Shown here piece after piece: positions 61,249 through 64,000 of a stretch of 64,000 nt of DNA. The translations under genes were made by a program, and so were the position numbers. Within the stretch, counting starts at the first letter, position 1. Every line of letters starts with the position of its first letter. The stretch comes from Lumnitzera littorea (Eukaryota; Streptophyta; Magnoliopsida; Myrtales; Combretaceae). The notes below the pieces were generated by a model. The model was not told the DNA's origin. It did no database searches and worked only from the letters and a program-made list of their open reading frames with translations. The stretch lies in assembly GCA_024138015.1 (NCBI GenBank), contig JAMXBB010000004.1, forward strand, positions 74,956,809 to 75,020,808, given 5' to 3'.

Positions 61249-61270
61249 ATAAATAGTCATCCATATCTCA

Positions 61271-64000
61271 TCTTGTTAAAACTAAACAGTAAGGGATGAC
61301 CTAATATTTAAAGCATGGGATGAGGAGGATTCTATGATAATGTCATGGCGATGGGATTCAACGGATCCAATGATCATGTTATAGATACTCTATGTTTGCC
61401 CTCCTTTATTTTATTCTTGCTAGGTTTATAGAAAAATACAAAAAAAAAATACAAAAAATATAAAAATAATAAAATTTTAAATTTATGAAAAATATAAAAT
61501 TTAGAAAAAGAAAAAGTATAAAAAATATCAAAGTTAGAATAGAAATGAACCTTACAACCACTATTTTAGACTTAATTTACACAAGGTATCTATAACTAAC
61601 TCGCTTTGAAATAAATAGTTTATCAAATTAAATAAGTTATTTGCTTAAGAAAGTATGAAAAATATATATATACTAGGATTCAAATATTATAATTAATGTT
61701 TATAAGATTTTATTGTATTATATTACCAAAGTAATACTTTGTTTGAAAATTGAAGATTTTAAAATATGAACTAAGGCCTTAGAAATATATCTGTTCTTCA
61801 AATTTATTTCCTCACTCCCTAAGATTCAATAATTGCTAGCTTTAAGATAATTATAAAACTGCTTCCTAACTAACATTTATAAGGATATGAGCAACTAACC
61901 GCTCAATAAGTTAAGACGAAAACTTATAACTATACATCAAATATAAATAGGGTTATTAACCAAATTAGTTAGATGAATACATGTATAAGAAAATGCTATT
62001 ACACTACATTATCCGATCAGTCGTAAGATTAGAGAAATTACACCTGCTCTAATCTGGGTTAAGGAGTTTAGCGCACATTTCAATAACTCATGACCAAACC
62101 CAGGTTTATGTAATGGAGATACCGCTCCTCCCACAACTACTTTTGAATCATTGACTTCACTCTTACTATGATTTCCTCTCTTATCACTTAGTTCGATTAA
62201 GGATGAAGAAGGGACCAGTTATATAATCCAGCACTATCACTTTCAAAGGGGTTGGCATTTAGCTAGAGAACTCTAAACGTTTCCTTAATAGGTTGCTATA
62301 CAGATCCGTTTAGATTTACAAGTCTTATATTTAGTTAAGTCCAGTTTAAGATATTCAATTATTTCACACAAATCATAGAAATTTCAACATAGAACATCAA
62401 ACCAAAATCATACCATCAAACCTAAAAACACGCACATACAAGTATGCATACAGTCAACTATCTAACACACACAACTAAATATAGTCTCAAACCTCCAAGT
62501 AAAACAATACTCTAAAATACAGTAAAGTATTGATCCCAACCCACCTAGACTTCTTTCTTGCTTACTTAAGGTGCAACTTGCATAGGCTATTGTTGATAAT
62601 CCTTATAATATAAATGTTGTTTTAATATTTATATAACTATCTTATATAAGTTTTATTTTGCAATTCTTTATGTTATCTTCAGTTTAGGGTTTTATTATAC
62701 CTAATTATTCGGGTTTTTAAATCTCTTACAATTATTCTTAATTTAGGCTAGGTTATGATTTAGTTTCTGAATCGATTTCTAAATTAAGTTTTAATTCAAT
62801 TTCTGATTACAACTTTTATATTCAAACCTTAGAAACTCATTTCGAACCATTATGTGAAATTAATCACATTATACTTAGGTATCTTAAATCTCGTATTTAG
62901 CCTCTAACTAGTATCTTAGTTCATATGGTACACTCAATTTCTAATTTAACTATCGAATTAGCTCTCGATGTGAAAAAAATTTACATTTTTCATACAATCG
63001 TCTAAATTTATATTTCATATCAAATTCTTATTATACTCCTAATATTATAATATCATAAATTTTTACCTAATATTTTCCACCTATTTAATTTATATATATA
63101 CATATAATGTATTATTACATATTATACATTTATGTCATCTATCTAACACTTCTAACACTATATATATCATCTTTCACCATTAATAAAATATCAAAATGCT
63201 TAATTATTCTCTAAATAAAAAATTATACCTAATTAATCCCTAAATCATAAAATTAGCTTAATTATACCATTTTACCTATTATTATCATATAATACACATA
63301 ATATATACTTCGAACACTCCAAATACTACCAATATCTTACTACATTAGCAATTAACATCCTAAAATACCTAATTTCATACTAAATCAGAATTTTTACCAA
63401 ATTAACATTAAATTACAAAATTAAGCCAAAATATTGCCTTTTATGCATGATTTTAGGATATTAAAATTAAGTAAAAATTTAGAAAATTAAATTTAAGAAA
63501 AAAATTTCATAACACTATAATATATATCCTAAGTAGTTTATACAAAAATTCTAACATGAAAACTACATCATTAAGGTCATTTAAATCTAAATTGAAAATT
63601 AGTTTAGATTTAGTCATTTCTTAAGAACAGTATATCTCAAGGCCTAAATTTATCAAATTGATATTTTTCTCTAAATCTAAATACTAAAATATCTCAAAAC
63701 AGCAAATTTCATAATTTTCCAAACATATTTGATATTTCTGAGAAATTAAACAAATTCAGAAGCAAAATCAAAACTCACTAGTTGAAGGGATTCTAACCAC
63801 CAGTGGTGGCTCCACCTTTGTCAGCAACTCTAGTCGTAGGGTCCACTGTTTGGTGGGTGGTGGTGGTTGTTCCTCTCCAAGTAGTCATTGGATGTGATTT
63901 CCCTTTATAAGCCATAATTTCACACAATTTTGTCTAATTTTTCTAAAATTGATTTTTCCTCTCTTCGTTGCTCTCCTTATTTTTTTTTTTTTATGCTAAA
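61271..64000 (-). repeat. probable Tekay/Del-type LTR, cut by the window end
   Basis: No protein. AT-rich with a GAGCAACTAACCGCTCAATAAG block (61890-61912), an AACCCAGGTT/ACCGCTCCTCCC section (62095-62140) and a CCACCAGTGGTGGCTCCACC section near 63800. All are features of minus-strand Tekay-type LTRs. Neither end is in view; the stretch from 61271 to about 61800 is very AT-rich and unassigned. Confidence 0.4.

Larger units (their letters stand above)
35895..61270 (+). mobile_element. outer gypsy element (gag-protease only), host of the nested insertions
   Basis: A 579-bp 5' LTR (35895-36473) and a matching 3' LTR (49284-49855, continuing for about 20 bases after 61248) bracket the element. 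Gag begins at 38274, is split by the solo LTR, and resumes at 48083 in register with its family order. A zinc knuckle and a protease follow, and then the 3' LTR comes without any RT or integrase. With insertions removed the element is only about 4.9 kb. The right end is uncertain: after the Tat element a short TCATCCATATCTCA stretch fits the missing LTR end, but no clean target duplication was found. Confidence 0.7.

Noticed and set aside
61249..61270. Clear right end and target duplication of the outer gypsy element
   Set aside because: A short match to the missing LTR end is visible, but it is only about 20 bases and the five bases before 35895 (CATAT) do not recur after 61270, so only a tentative end is given.
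1..64000. tRNA, rRNA or other structured RNA genes
   Set aside because: No cloverleaf or rRNA core was recognised by eye; matches to tRNA ends are retrotransposon primer sites. A tRNAscan or Infernal run would be decisive.

Overview
This is an AT-rich piece of a plant nuclear genome, most likely a dicotyledonous and possibly woody species. One intact host gene sits in a deep stack of decayed LTR retrotransposons. The plant assignment rests on the fasciclin-like arabinogalactan protein gene and on plant-specific Ty3/gypsy lineages (Athila, Tat/Ogre, and probable Tekay-type LTRs). Nothing bacterial, organellar or viral was recognised, and the species cannot be named.

Layout. 1-1480: minus-strand N-terminal part of a Mutator-like (MULE) transposase, cut by the window edge. 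2519-8424: Athila-type gypsy remnant with 5' LTR, primer binding site, gag and protease; RT, RNase H and integrase are gone. 8425-20602: non-autonomous Tat/Ogre-lineage element with a truncated 5' LTR, no recognisable gag-pol, a 3.3-kb array of about 39 tandem repeats in its 3' UTR, a polypurine tract and a 3166-bp 3' LTR. 20603-25200: minus-strand gypsy remnant (RT, protease region, gag, PBS, LTR). 25841-27450: gag remnant of a further gypsy element on the plus strand. 27451-30640: mostly unassigned, with one LTR-like promoter stretch.

30793-32142 (minus): the one convincing host gene, an intronless fasciclin-like arabinogalactan protein (FLA) with a signal peptide and two FAS1 domains. About 0.9 kb upstream of its start is a long inverted repeat (about 33.0-34.8 kb, arms of about 0.4 kb), followed by a Copia LTR end with its primer site.

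35895 to about 61270 is a nest of retrotransposons that can be read from target-site duplications. An outer plus-strand gypsy element (gag and protease only) carries in its gag a minus-strand solo Tat LTR (39007-48077) with a perfect 5-bp duplication, GTTGG. That solo LTR is split by a complete-structure minus-strand gypsy element (39599-46036) flanked by TTACA/TTACT. The outer element's 3' LTR is interrupted by a second Tat element (49856-61248), which itself contains a probable Tekay-type LTR ending at 57176. The last 2.7 kb resembles another minus-strand Tekay-type LTR.

The two Tat elements share a non-coding internal region, but their LTRs begin differently, and only the 8.4-20.6 kb element has the long array. 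Many inactivating changes, including those at the Athila primer site, are C-to-T or G-to-A, as expected for old methylated transposons. I found no coherent unknown protein-coding system. The most unusual structures are the tandem-repeat factory inside the Tat 3' UTR, the layered insertions, and the inverted repeat beside the FLA gene.
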